DNA of 64,000 nt from an uncultured Parasphingopyxis sp. (GTDB lineage: Bacteria > Pseudomonadota > Alphaproteobacteria > Sphingomonadales > Sphingomonadaceae), in NCBI GenBank assembly GCA_905479515.1, contig CAJQMX010000025.1:1-64000 (forward strand). The letters run 5' to 3'. Positions 34,001 to 42,524 of this stretch are shown here, in pieces. The notes under the pieces are model-generated. The model was not told the DNA's origin. It did not search any database and saw only the letters and a program-made list of their open reading frames with translations. Within the stretch, counting starts at the first letter, position 1. Each line of letters opens with the position of its first letter. A program made the position numbers and the translations under genes.

Positions 34001-36021
34001 ACGCGGCCCGGACCCTCGCTGAAATCCTTGGCCCACGACCACGGCTGACGCTGGTCATTGCCGAGGCCCAGGTCGCCGAAATCTGGGTCGAGGGCCGCGC
34101 GCCCACCATCACGATCCGCGATTACGATTGGGGCGAAAGCGACCCTGAGCCGAGCCGCGATGGCGATGGCTTCCCCTTCACCAAGATTAACTGGAGAGGC
34201 CCCGCATGGGCGCTGGGTCTCTCACTTTACCCGCCAGAAAAGGAGACCTCCATGGCACAGCCCGACCTGAAACATATCCCGCTGGACGAGCTACGGATTT
34301 CAAAACTCAATATGCGCCACAGCCGCAAGACACCGGACGTGTCCGACATCTTGCCGTCGATCCGCGAGAGCGGACTGCGCCAGACCTTGCTGGTGCGCCG
34401 CGAGGGCAAGTATTATGGCGTCATCGCCGGACGCCGCCGCTTCTTCGCGCTGAAAGACATCGCCAAGGAGACGGGCGAAACCCCGCTGGTGCCGTGCGCG
34501 ATCATGACCGAGAAGGATGCGGCAAGCGCGATTGCCGCCTCCGTTATCGAGAATGTCGGACGCCTGCCTGCGACCGAGATGGAGCAGTATGAAGCGTTCA
34601 AGCGGCTGCATGAGGAAGGCAAACCGGTGGAAGACATCGCCGCGTTCTTCGGCGTAACCGAGCTTCTGGTGCGGCGTGTACTCGCGCTTGCTTCGCTCGC
34701 CGATCCTATCCGCAAGCTCCACGCCGAGGACGAGCTTGACCGCGAAACGATCCGCGCGCTGACGCTTGCCACGCCGGACCAGCAGGCCGAGTGGCTTCGC
34801 CTCTTCGAGAGCGAATCCGAGCGCGCCCCGATGGGCCGGTCCTGCAAGGCATGGATCACGGGCGGCACCACGATCACGACGGACAAAGCCCTTTTTGATC
34901 TGGACAGTTATGACGGCCAGATTACCGCCGACCTGTTCGGCGAGCAGGGCGTGTTCGCGGATGCCGAGACGTTCTGGAAGGCGCAATCGGCGGCGGTTGC
35001 CGCGAAGATCGAGGCCTATCTGGCCGATGGCTGGCGCGATGTGGTCTGCCTTGAGCGCGGCGCTTATTTCCACCGCTGGGACCATGTCCAGTGCGCAAAG
35101 AAGAAAGGCGGCAAGGTCTTTGTTGAAATCCGCCATGACGGCACGGTGACCTGCCATGAAGGCCAGATCACCAGCGCGGAGGCGAAGAAAAGGGAGCGCG
35201 CAGCGAAGGGTGAAAGGGATGCGGTGCCCGCTTCCGTCCGCCCGGAAATGTCCGGCCCTTTGGCAGACTATATCCTGCTCCACCGCCATGCGGCGGCGCA
35301 GGCAAGCCTTGCCAGTGCCCCCGCCATTGCGCTTCGCCTGATGGTCGCGCATGCCATGGCCGGAAGCACCCTCTGGGATGTCCGGCCCCATGAGTTGCGC
35401 GCCCGGAAAGAAGAGACACAGGCCAGTGTCGAAGCGTCCGAATCGATCGCGGCTGTGAGCGAGGCTGTCGCCAAAGCCGATGCATTGTTCGAAGCCCTGA
35501 ACACCCATCCAGCGCTTCGCCGGAATGGCGACGACTACCGCCTCTGCGAACTGTTTTCCACCTTGCTGGCCATGTCGGATGAGGAAGTGTTGCAGGTTCT
35601 CGCCAGCGTCATGGCGCGCACGCTTGAGGCTGGAAACAGCATTGTCGAGGCGGTGCTGCATGTCTGCGCGACCGACCTGTCCGCAGGCTGGGCACCCGAT
35701 CCGGCCTTCTTTGACCTCACCCGCGACAAGCGGGCGATCAATGCCATGGTGGCCGATATTGCCACGGACTCGCTGGCTGCCAGCTGCAGCATGGACACCG
35801 GAAAAGCGCAGAAGCAAATACTTGTGAACCGGATCAGCGGAGAGGGCTGCGCAGCCAATCCCGGCTGGCGGCCGGGCTGGATGCAGTTGCCACCGAGACG
35901 CCTTGTCGAAGGGGCGGGGTCACCACCCGCCGATGCCTGGGCACGGGTCGCAGGCCTGTTCGAGCCGAGCGAGACAGATAGCCCCGAAATGGCGACCATG
36001 TCCCAGCCAGACGCCGCCTGA
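33997..36021 (+). CDS. ParB/RepB-type nuclease-like protein with N-terminal extension
   Basis: 674 residues from ATG 33997, which overlaps the previous stop. Residues 1-85 form a separate small domain (TLAEILGPRPRLTLVIAEAQVAEIWVEG...PAWALGLSLYPPEKET). The ParB part follows: IPLDELRISKLNMRHSRK, SIRESGLRQTLLVRREGKYYGVIAGRRRFFAL, VIENVGRLPATEMEQYEAFKRL and the helix-turn-helix VEDIAAFFGVTELLVRRVLALASL. A long C-terminal region then extends to residue 674. An internal ATG at 34252 with AAGGAG at 34240-34245 would give a 589-residue product starting at the ParB domain. Members in ICEs are called ParB/RepB/Spo0J-like; partition or plasmid-type control is inferred. Either or both starts may be used. 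Confidence 0.82.
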   Translation: MNAARTLAEILGPRPRLTLVIAEAQVAEIWVEGRAPTITIRDYDWGESDPEPSRDGDGFPFTKINWRGPAWALGLSLYPPEKETSMAQPDLKHIPLDELRISKLNMRHSRKTPDVSDILPSIRESGLRQTLLVRREGKYYGVIAGRRRFFALKDIAKETGETPLVPCAIMTEKDAASAIAASVIENVGRLPATEMEQYEAFKRLHEEGKPVEDIAAFFGVTELLVRRVLALASLADPIRKLHAEDELDRETIRALTLATPDQQAEWLRLFESESERAPMGRSCKAWITGGTTITTDKALFDLDSYDGQITADLFGEQGVFADAETFWKAQSAAVAAKIEAYLADGWRDVVCLERGAYFHRWDHVQCAKKKGGKVFVEIRHDGTVTCHEGQITSAEAKKRERAAKGERDAVPASVRPEMSGPLADYILLHRHAAAQASLASAPAIALRLMVAHAMAGSTLWDVRPHELRARKEETQASVEASESIAAVSEAVAKADALFEALNTHPALRRNGDDYRLCELFSTLLAMSDEEVLQVLASVMARTLEAGNSIVEAVLHVCATDLSAGWAPDPAFFDLTRDKRAINAMVADIATDSLAASCSMDTGKAQKQILVNRISGEGCAANPGWRPGWMQLPPRRLVEGAGSPPADAWARVAGLFEPSETDSPEMATMSQPDAA

Positions 36022-36474
36022 ACGTCCGTCTCCTGTTCAACGGCAAGCGAGCTGTCCGGTGCCTGGCACTGGGCGGCTTTCGCGTTTCCGGGATGTGGAG
36101 GCTGCTGAAGTTGAGGTTCTGCACGTTGGAAATACCTTGCAAAAAATCGCGCGTCTTGAAGCTTTCACCGACATGCCTGTGCGTTCGAAATCGCGTCTCA
36201 TCTGTTCCTTCACATTCCGTCCCAGACCCCTTGTTCCCGTCTATGCCTCGATGACCTGGACGGCGACCGTCTGGCCCTGAAACCGGCCCATGCGAAGAAA
36301 TTTCCTCTTCGCTTTCCCGCATTCACCGCGAAGCAGATTTCTTCTTCGGGCCGGTGCTCCGCTACGCTGCGCCCCTGACGGGTTCTGGCCATCCGCCTGC
36401 CATCCGGGCGGTCCGGCGTCGACGGGGACAAGGGGTCCCCGGAGACAAAGCCAAGGAACGAAAAGGAGACCCCC
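36022..36474. other. Gene-free stretch between ParB-like and DUF736 genes
   Basis: About 450 bases without a credible gene; short open frames lack protein-like composition. It contains several short inverted repeats, including GGGGTCCCC near 36434, and ends with the ribosome site AAGGAG. Such spacers are common between these two genes in related elements and may be regulatory. Confidence 0.4.
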
Positions 36475-36798
36475 ATGGCAAACGCTCTCGGATATGTCAG
36501 TGAAACCAAGTCCGGTTTTGAAGGCACCCTCGCAATGATGAACCTCTCAGCCGCAATCCGCATCGAAAAGAATGCGGAAAAGGCCGAAGAAGGACAGCCG
36601 GACTACCGCATCTATGCCGGTGAAACCTCGACCGAAATCGGCGGCGGCTGGATGCGTAAGTCGAAGGCATCGGGACGCGATTATGTCTCGCTCACCCTCG
36701 CAGACCCGCAGATCGGACCACGCCGGATCTTCGCCAACCTCGCCCCGGTCAAGGGCCAGAAAGGCCGGCACGTGATCCTCTGGAACGCCCGGGACTAG
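36475..36798 (+). CDS. DUF736 family protein
   Basis: 107 residues. Typical DUF736: VSETKSGFEGTLAMMNLSAAIRI, IYAGETSTEIGGGWMRKSKASGRDYVSLTLADPQIG and IFANLAPVKGQKGRHVILW. AAGGAG lies just before the ATG. These small proteins are almost always found in alphaproteobacterial conjugative elements; their function is not established. A strong terminator follows. Confidence 0.9.
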   Translation: MANALGYVSETKSGFEGTLAMMNLSAAIRIEKNAEKAEEGQPDYRIYAGETSTEIGGGWMRKSKASGRDYVSLTLADPQIGPRRIFANLAPVKGQKGRHVILWNARD

Positions 36799-36821
36799 GG
36801 CCGGATCACATCGTCACTGAG

Positions 36822-36852
36822 CCGCTCCGGAGAGATCTCCGGGGCGGTTTTC
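36822..36852 (+). terminator. Intrinsic terminator after DUF736
   Basis: CCGCTCCGGAG pairs with CTCCGGGGCGG (one G-U pair), with loop AGAT, then TTTTC. The stem is eleven base pairs and the T tract is present, so it is a convincing rho-independent terminator. Confidence 0.85.
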
Positions 36853-36878
36853 TGCTGCCTGAATGTCCCGGAAATCGC

Positions 36879-36898
36879 TGCTGATAACTCAATCAGCA
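36879..36898. promoter_or_regulatory. Dyad upstream of the excisionase-like gene
   Basis: TGCTGAT-AACTCA-ATCAGCA: perfect seven-base arms and six-base spacer. It lies about 140 bases before the HTH gene, in a gene-free segment that also has TTGAAT-type -35 elements. It is a candidate repressor or activator site. Confidence 0.45.
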
Positions 36899-37035
36899 CG
36901 TTGAATTTGTACAGGTTTTTGAATTTTCTTCAGGGGTGTCGCGAGCGCCCCGGGCCGGTTCGACACTCTTAATCTGAGGATGAGCTGTCAGTCTGTCAGC
37001 GGTTCAATAGCGTAGAGGAAAGGACAGATAGAGCC

Positions 37036-37290
37036 ATGACAGAACAACACAACCAGGATGAAAGCCTGCGCCCGAAACCTAATCTCCCGGTACCAACCGA
37101 ATGGTTGAACACGGATGAAACCGCCGATCATCTCGGCCTCAAACCCAAGACGCTGATCAATATGCGCTCGCTCGGAACAGGCCCGGTCTATCACAAGATC
37201 GGCGCTAAGGTCTGGTATCGCGGCAAGGACATTATTGCCTACACAAATGGCCGCCGGTTCATGGGCACGGGGATGCGCGATGACTCGTAG
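37036..37290 (+). CDS. Excisionase/AlpA-like helix-turn-helix protein
   Basis: 84 residues. The MerR-type winged helix WLNTDETADHLGLKPKTLINMRSLGTGPVYHKIGAKVWYRGKDIIAYTNGR is typical of small DNA-binding proteins encoded just before traF in trb elements. They are often annotated as excisionase-like or AlpA regulators. Its stop overlaps the traF start, so the two are co-expressed. DNA binding is firm by motif; the role in excision is inferred. Confidence 0.85.
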   Translation: MTEQHNQDESLRPKPNLPVPTEWLNTDETADHLGLKPKTLINMRSLGTGPVYHKIGAKVWYRGKDIIAYTNGRRFMGTGMRDDS

Positions 37291-37942
37291 AACCCCGCTC
37301 CTCGTCATGGGATGCGGGTTGAGTTTGACACTCGCGGCGAGCTTGATCGATCGCTCGGATTTTGTCTGGAACCGGACTGAAAGTGTGCCCAACGGGCTCT
37401 ATTGTATCGACCGCTCGGCGTCTGTTTCGAAGGGTGATCTGGTGGCGTTTGAGCCGTCAGACGAGGTCCGACGATGGCTCTATCAGGAGGGAATTCTCGG
37501 TTCGGACTGGCCACTCTTGAAGCATATTGCAGGCCTTGAAGGCGACGGGATTTGCCGGTGCGGGGTGCAGGTATTCATCAACGAATTGCACGTCGCTGAC
37601 GCCCTTGAAACAACAGGGTCCGGCAGCCCCCTGCCCGCCTGGCAAGGATGCCAGACGCTTCGATCTGACGAGGTCTTTCTGCTCAACGACCATCCCCGTT
37701 CCGTGGATGGACGATACTTCGGGGTGCAGGATCGCGCGCGCATCCTGGGTGTCGCAAGGCCCATATGGACCTATGGCAAACGGCCGGCTGAATATCAGGC
37801 GGGCGTCAAAGCGTTGGAAAGCGTGTCGGGAGAGGCATCAGTGTCCCGGAGTGCTGTCGTAACCCCGCCCGCACCCTGCCGCGAGTCCGGTCTCGATGGC
37901 ATCGGGTATGATGGCGGTTTTCACGAAGGGAGACAGCTATGA
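37280..37942 (+). CDS. traF: Conjugal peptidase TraF (S26 family), 3' end altered by an IS
   Basis: 220 residues from ATG 37280. One N-terminal membrane helix, then the S26 motifs: RTESVPNGLYCID with catalytic Ser and GSDWPLLKHIAGLEGD with catalytic Lys; also VFLLNDHPRSVDGRYFG. TraF-type enzymes cyclise or process the pilin TrbC. The C-terminal tail after WTYGKRPAEY probably includes sequence of the left end of the IS110 copy that follows, since the IS gene begins four bases before this stop. The active core is intact, so activity may survive. Confidence 0.85.
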   Translation: MTRRTPLLVMGCGLSLTLAASLIDRSDFVWNRTESVPNGLYCIDRSASVSKGDLVAFEPSDEVRRWLYQEGILGSDWPLLKHIAGLEGDGICRCGVQVFINELHVADALETTGSGSPLPAWQGCQTLRSDEVFLLNDHPRSVDGRYFGVQDRARILGVARPIWTYGKRPAEYQAGVKALESVSGEASVSRSAVVTPPAPCRESGLDGIGYDGGFHEGRQL

Positions 37943-39250
37943 TCGTATTTGCAGGTTTGGATATTTCGCTGGAGGAGACGCATGTCTGCGTCGTCGACAG
38001 CAATGGAAAGACACTCAAGGAAGCGCGTGTTCCGACGGAGCCTGAGGCAATCGTGCCGGTGCTCCAGCGGTTCGGCGAGGGGCTGAAGCGGGTCGGATTT
38101 GAAGCCAGTTCGCTGTCGCCCTGGCTGAGCAACGAGCTCACAACGCACGGGCTTCCAGCGATCATTGTCGAAGCCAGGCACATGGCAGGCGCGCTCAGTG
38201 CGATGCGCAACAAGACCGATCGGAATGACGCGCGTGGTCTCGCCCAGATGATGCGGACCGGCTGGTTCAGGCAGGTCCATGTGAAGAGCGATGACAGCCA
38301 TCGCATCCGGGTTCTGCTTGCCAACCGCCGTATGCTGAAACGCAAGTTTCTCGACATCGAGAATGCGATCAGAGGCACGCTCAAAGTCTTCGGCGTGAAG
38401 ATGACGCGGACAACACGCGGGCGGTTCGAGGAATATCTGCGCGAACGCCTGAGCGAAGAAGATCCGGTCTTGCAGGACATGACCGAATGCATGCTCCATG
38501 CGCGCCGCACATTGTATGAAGAGTTCCAGAAATGCCATCGGCTGGTGATGCAGATTGCCCGCGAAGATGAGGTCTGTCTGCGCTTCATGACAGTGCCGGG
38601 CGTCGGTCCGGTCACCGCCTTGTCCTTCAAATCCTGCATCGACGACCCAGGGCGGTTCAGGCGGTCAAAAACGGTTGGGGCGCACCTTGGCCTGACACCG
38701 AAACGCTTCCAGTCAGGGACAGTCGATTACAATAGCCGGATATCAAAATGCGGCGATCCGGAGACCCGCTGGCTCCTTGTCGAGGCTGGCAACTCGATCC
38801 TGTCGAATGTGCGAACCTGGTCAGTGCTGAAAGCCTGGGGCATGCGCCTGCAGAAGCGGCTTGGCCATCGGCGCGCGGCTGTCGCACTCGCCAGAAAACT
38901 GTCCGTCATCCTGCATCGGATGTGGCTCGAAGGCAGCACCTTCATGCCCTCCAATGCCGATCTGAAAGCGCGCGCAATCTGACGGATGTGGACCCAAAAT
39001 ATGACGCCAGGAGGCCCTCCATGACCTCTTAAACCGACACCCGAATCCGCTTCGGCGGAGGCGACCCTGACGGGCCGCGGGTTGGATGATCCCGCTATCT
39101 TGCCTGCACAGGAAGTCCATCAAACAGGCTTCCAGAATAGTGCGCTGTGAGTGCTTCGAGGACGTCCGCCCCATCGAACCAGAGCATGTGCGAAGCCTTA
39201 AGCGCTTCAGCACGAAGTAGTGCATGGGCCGTCAGTACCGCGAACAATTG
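37830..39250 (+). mobile_element. IS110-family insertion sequence (ends approximate)
   Basis: A single transposase gene is flanked by about 100 bases upstream and 250 bases downstream that do not code. The left end lies in the traF 3' region. IS110-family elements have no terminal inverted repeats and make no clear target duplication, so ends can only be guessed from the surrounding genes. The downstream segment contains a CCGC-TTCG-GCGG tetraloop hairpin and further stems near 39030-39090, compatible with a structured RNA. Confidence 0.6.
37939..38982 (+). CDS. IS110-family transposase
   Basis: 347 residues. The N-terminal DEDD-type RuvC fold is visible: VFAGLDISLEETHVCVVD (Asp), VGFEASSLSPWL (Glu) and KTDRNDARGLAQMMR (Asp-Asp). 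The C-terminal transposase_20 domain reads MTVPGVGPVTALSFKSCIDDPGRFRRSKTVGAHLGLTP, and a Ser-containing YNSRISKCGDPETRWLLVEA segment carries the catalytic Ser candidate. The frame is intact. IS110 recombinases use a bridge RNA made from the non-coding end. The start ATG overlaps the stop of traF. Confidence 0.93.
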   Translation: MIVFAGLDISLEETHVCVVDSNGKTLKEARVPTEPEAIVPVLQRFGEGLKRVGFEASSLSPWLSNELTTHGLPAIIVEARHMAGALSAMRNKTDRNDARGLAQMMRTGWFRQVHVKSDDSHRIRVLLANRRMLKRKFLDIENAIRGTLKVFGVKMTRTTRGRFEEYLRERLSEEDPVLQDMTECMLHARRTLYEEFQKCHRLVMQIAREDEVCLRFMTVPGVGPVTALSFKSCIDDPGRFRRSKTVGAHLGLTPKRFQSGTVDYNSRISKCGDPETRWLLVEAGNSILSNVRTWSVLKAWGMRLQKRLGHRRAAVALARKLSVILHRMWLEGSTFMPSNADLKARAI

Positions 39251-39322
39251 AAAGGAAGTATCATGTTGAAACAGGATCAAATGCGACCCTCAATGGCCGA
39301 AACTGGCTTGACAGGAAGGCCG
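38983..39322. other. Non-coding stretch: IS110 3' flank and spacer
   Basis: About 340 bases with no credible gene. The first part (to about 39250) probably belongs to the IS110 copy and has GC-rich stem-loops, including CCGC-TTCG-GCGG. The rest leads to the oriT candidate. Confidence 0.45.
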
Positions 39323-39372
39323 GGGTTAGTGAGGGCAAGATTAAGGGGCTGTCCCACAGCGACGCCTAACCC
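39323..39372. other. Candidate oriT: nested inverted repeats upstream of the relaxase
   Basis: GGGTTAG at 39323-39329 pairs with CTAACCC at 39366-39372, and inside lies the hairpin GCTGT-CCC-ACAGC at 39348-39360. It is 82 bases before the relaxase start. Nested dyads beside the relaxase gene are usual for transfer origins, but no nic consensus was recognised. Confidence 0.4.
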
Positions 39373-39453
39373 ATTGTCTGCACATCTTTTTCCATGTGAC
39401 ACGAGGCCGGAGGGCACGTGTATGGATTTAGGATCGCCTGAGCGTCCAGACCC

Positions 39454-41388
39454 TTGAGTGACGATTTCGACTTCGTTCCGAAGCTTGGGCGGATCAGGTC
39501 GCAGGGAAAAGCGAAGACCCAGCTGAAGCGCCTGAATCGGGTCGTGAGCATGGGCCGGCTTGGCAACAAAGGTCGCAAGTCGCTGAAGCCAGGCACTCTG
39601 CGCAACAAGGGACGCGGCAAAGCGCAAGCCGCGCTTGTCCGGCACTGGTCAAACCAGCGCGCCCGGCGGGTGATTGTGAAAGTCCATATCGCGCGTTCGG
39701 GGCCGACCGGTGCCGCGAGTTTCGGCAAGCATGTTGCCTATATCCGCAGGGATGGGGCCGGCCGTGATGGCGAGCGCGGAAAACTCTATGACCGGAGCCG
39801 TGAGGAGGCCGATGGGAAAGCGTTCAATGAACGCGCTTCGGATGACAGCAGGCAGTTCCGTCTGATCGTCTCTGCGGAAGACGCCGAGCAGATGAAGGAT
39901 CTCACCCGGTTCACGCGAGAGTTCATGGCGAAGGTTGAGCAGGATCTAGGCGTTCGCCTCGACTGGGTTGCCGCCAATCATCACGACACGGCCCAACCTC
40001 ATGTGCATATTGTCATCAGGGGTGGCAACACGCGGAACGGCGAGCTGCTGATTGACCGCAAATACATCACGCATGGGTTCCGAACGCGTGCGCAGGAACT
40101 GGTGACACTGGAGCTTGGTCAGCGACGCTTGCGGGAAATGGCAGCGGCGCGCTCGAAGGAAGCCGAACGCGAGGCGCTGACGGCGATTGATCATGACATC
40201 GCGCGGACCGCGAGCGATGGACGTGTCACGCTCGAGCGCGACACGCGGACCATCTCTCGGTTTGATGCGCAGGTTCTGCGGCGGCGTTTACGGTTCCTGG
40301 AGACACTTGACCTAACCAGCCGAGACCGGAGTGGCTGGACGATGAAGTCAGGCTGGCAGGATGAACTCCGGGCGCTCGGGCGGCGCGGCGATATCATCCG
40401 GTCGCTTTCGAATATTGAAGACAGGAAACTCGATGCCTCGAACCTACATGCCCTGCCCCGTGATCTTGGCGGAGCTGGCGAAATCCTCGGACGGCTCTCT
40501 GCCACCTTGCCCGGTGATGAATTGCGGAACGGGAAAACGGCTCTGATCGAAGGGCTGGATGGTCGCGTCTGGTCAGTTGAGTTGACCGAGCAGGAAACGC
40601 TTCAATTGCCGAAGGTTGGTGGGATTGTGTCTGTCTGTCGGAAAGCGATTGAGCCGAAGCCGGCGGACCGAACGATTGCGGCGATCGCAGAACGCAATGG
40701 CGGAGTGTATTCGGAAGAACTTCATGAGGCTGTGGACCCGGCGAGCTCTCCGGCATTTAGACTGGCTCACAAGCGGCGGCTAGAAGCGCTCCGGCGCCTG
40801 GGCATTGTCGAACGAAATCCGGATGGGAACTGGAGAATATCGGCCGACTTTGAGCGACTTGCTTCAAATGCAGATGCGAAACGACAGATGTTCGCGGTCA
40901 ATGTTCGATCCTGGTTGCCGATTGAGGTACTTGTGGAGCGACATGCTGAAACCTGGCTGGACAGGATGGAGCCGAGCGTCGCGGATGGGGCGCGAGGAGC
41001 ATTGGCGACTGAGTTGAATGCGGCAGCTCAGGCGCGTCGAGCCTGGTTGCAGCAAGAAGGTTACGTGCTTGATCAAGATGGTCGCATTGCACCGGACAGC
41101 GCTGCAGATCTACGTCGTGGGGAATTGGAGGCGGCAATTGGGCGTGAGGCAGAACGTTCAGGGTTGTCGTATCAAGCGCTGCAGCAGGGAGAGCAATTTA
41201 AGGGACGGTACGCGCGCGACATTGAGCTGGCTCAGGGACGGTTTGCGGTGATCGAAGGTAAGAATGGATTTGCGATCGTGCGGACATCAGAGCGGCAGGT
41301 GAACTGGAGAGGACGCGATGTGACGCTTAATCGGTCAGGGCGGACAATTCAGTGGGCATTAAAACGAAGCAGGTCTATCGGCTCCTAA
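39454..41388 (+). CDS. Relaxase (VirD2/TraI-type mobilization nuclease, DUF3363)
   Basis: 644 residues. The N-terminus is basic; IVKVHIARSGPTGAASFGKHVAYIRRDGAG follows, and the metal motif NHHDTAQPHVHIVIRGGN gives the His-X-His triad (residues about 170-190). The C-terminal part from about residue 270 is the DUF3363 region ending EKGNGF-like KNGFAIVRTS. Relaxases nick oriT and lead the strand into the recipient. The start is TTG at 39454; no better ATG is in frame before the conserved domain. VirD4, its partner, is displaced by 10 kb of cargo. Confidence 0.9.
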   Translation: MSDDFDFVPKLGRIRSQGKAKTQLKRLNRVVSMGRLGNKGRKSLKPGTLRNKGRGKAQAALVRHWSNQRARRVIVKVHIARSGPTGAASFGKHVAYIRRDGAGRDGERGKLYDRSREEADGKAFNERASDDSRQFRLIVSAEDAEQMKDLTRFTREFMAKVEQDLGVRLDWVAANHHDTAQPHVHIVIRGGNTRNGELLIDRKYITHGFRTRAQELVTLELGQRRLREMAAARSKEAEREALTAIDHDIARTASDGRVTLERDTRTISRFDAQVLRRRLRFLETLDLTSRDRSGWTMKSGWQDELRALGRRGDIIRSLSNIEDRKLDASNLHALPRDLGGAGEILGRLSATLPGDELRNGKTALIEGLDGRVWSVELTEQETLQLPKVGGIVSVCRKAIEPKPADRTIAAIAERNGGVYSEELHEAVDPASSPAFRLAHKRRLEALRRLGIVERNPDGNWRISADFERLASNADAKRQMFAVNVRSWLPIEVLVERHAETWLDRMEPSVADGARGALATELNAAAQARRAWLQQEGYVLDQDGRIAPDSAADLRRGELEAAIGREAERSGLSYQALQQGEQFKGRYARDIELAQGRFAVIEGKNGFAIVRTSERQVNWRGRDVTLNRSGRTIQWALKRSRSIGS

Positions 41389-41494
41389 GGTCGCAAAAGC
41401 AGACGAAAGGAAATTAACCACTAGTACTCCGCCTGTTCTCGAGCCGCCTCTGGGATTTTGATCGAAGGCTGGAAAACTTAGTGAAATTATCAAG

Positions 41495-42322
41495 CTATTC
41501 GGCTTTCATCTGCGTTGCCAGAATACGCGCCCGCTCCTTTAGAAGTTCAATCGTGCACTTACGAACGTGCTCAACCGCTTTGGCATGTGTCATTGGTTTT
41601 TCCGGCGCCGAAGCGGCACCTGGACCATGACGAGAGAGCGGACCTAGAACCTCAAATGAGTTTGAGGTTTGACCAAATAATTTTCTCCAACCGGTTTGTC
41701 CTGGCTGCAACGCTCCTGTCGAAGCGATCTTATTATCGCTCCAACCGGCTGATTTGCAGAACTCCAAAAGTGCGTACAACGTGACCCAACTCAGACCGTT
41801 GGTGCCCACAAAATTAAGCACAGAACGAGTTATTTCGTCGTGTCGAGCGACATATATCCATAATCCAATAGAGGAACCATTTGCCTGTTCTAAGTACTCA
41901 AGTTTCCGCTGCGATGAGACCAGGTCCTGATCAAAATAGTCAGTTGAATAAGTTTCGTGCATGTCTCCGGTGACATGATGTCCGGTCGCAACATCATAAA
42001 GGGCCGTCACTCGAAAAGGCGCGAGATCTGATGCTTTGATGCTGAGCGCACCATGAAACAATCTCAGAAGGGCCTGCATTCGACTTACAACCTGGCGCTC
42101 ATCAGTAATGGTGTCCAGATGCCGCGACGACACTGTAAACTCAGGAGGTCGACTATCCTCTTCCTCGATAAGAACGCAGACATCTAAATGGCTGACATCC
42201 CTTGAGAACGATTCAAGCATCATGAAATCATGGCTGATGGTGAATTCCCATCGATATGCATCGAAATTTGTTAGCATGACACTGGAGTAGGGCGTGGCCA
42301 CACTAGATTCAATGGCAATCAT
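41495..42322 (-). CDS. Hypothetical protein next to the Gabija pair (possible HEPN-like end)
   Basis: About 275 residues from ATG 42322; the open frame extends 66 codons further up but with Cys/Arg-rich unlikely composition. The N-terminal half has beta-rich wording (AYRWEFTISHDFMMLESFSRD, VCVLIEEEDSRPPEF). The C-terminal third reads SWVTLYALLEFCKSAGW, KLFGQTSNSFEVLGPLSRHGPGAAS and PEKPMTHAKAVEHVRKCTIELL; I recall a widespread uncharacterised family with a similar TSNS...G..SRHG...P.PM ending that is HEPN-like. It lies directly after gajB, with a 202-base gap, on the same strand. It may be a third defence component or an independent gene; no function is assigned. Confidence 0.5.
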   Translation of the reverse strand: MIAIESSVATPYSSVMLTNFDAYRWEFTISHDFMMLESFSRDVSHLDVCVLIEEEDSRPPEFTVSSRHLDTITDERQVVSRMQALLRLFHGALSIKASDLAPFRVTALYDVATGHHVTGDMHETYSTDYFDQDLVSSQRKLEYLEQANGSSIGLWIYVARHDEITRSVLNFVGTNGLSWVTLYALLEFCKSAGWSDNKIASTGALQPGQTGWRKLFGQTSNSFEVLGPLSRHGPGAASAPEKPMTHAKAVEHVRKCTIELLKERARILATQMKAE

Positions 42323-42524
42323 TTTGGGAAATCTTCTCGCCGTGCGTGTAATGGCGGGTCGTTCGCGGACTACTGCTCTGGGCGCAAAAGGAGACAAAAA
42401 GAGACCATGGCAGTCCTTAATGCAGTCGACGGATCGGCTGCACGCTCCCCCCTTTTTCAGCGCGCGGGATGTAAACTCGGCGGTGAGACATCGGTCACAA
42501 TCGTAAAAGAGCCCTCGCAAACCC

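Noticed and set aside
34300..35817. 505-codon minus frame opposite the ParB-like gene
   Set aside because: Long only because of GC-rich codon bias on the real strand; no domain.
39224..39457. 77-codon plus frame before the relaxase
   Set aside because: Crosses the oriT candidate, proline/arginine-rich with no domain; overlaps relaxase start.
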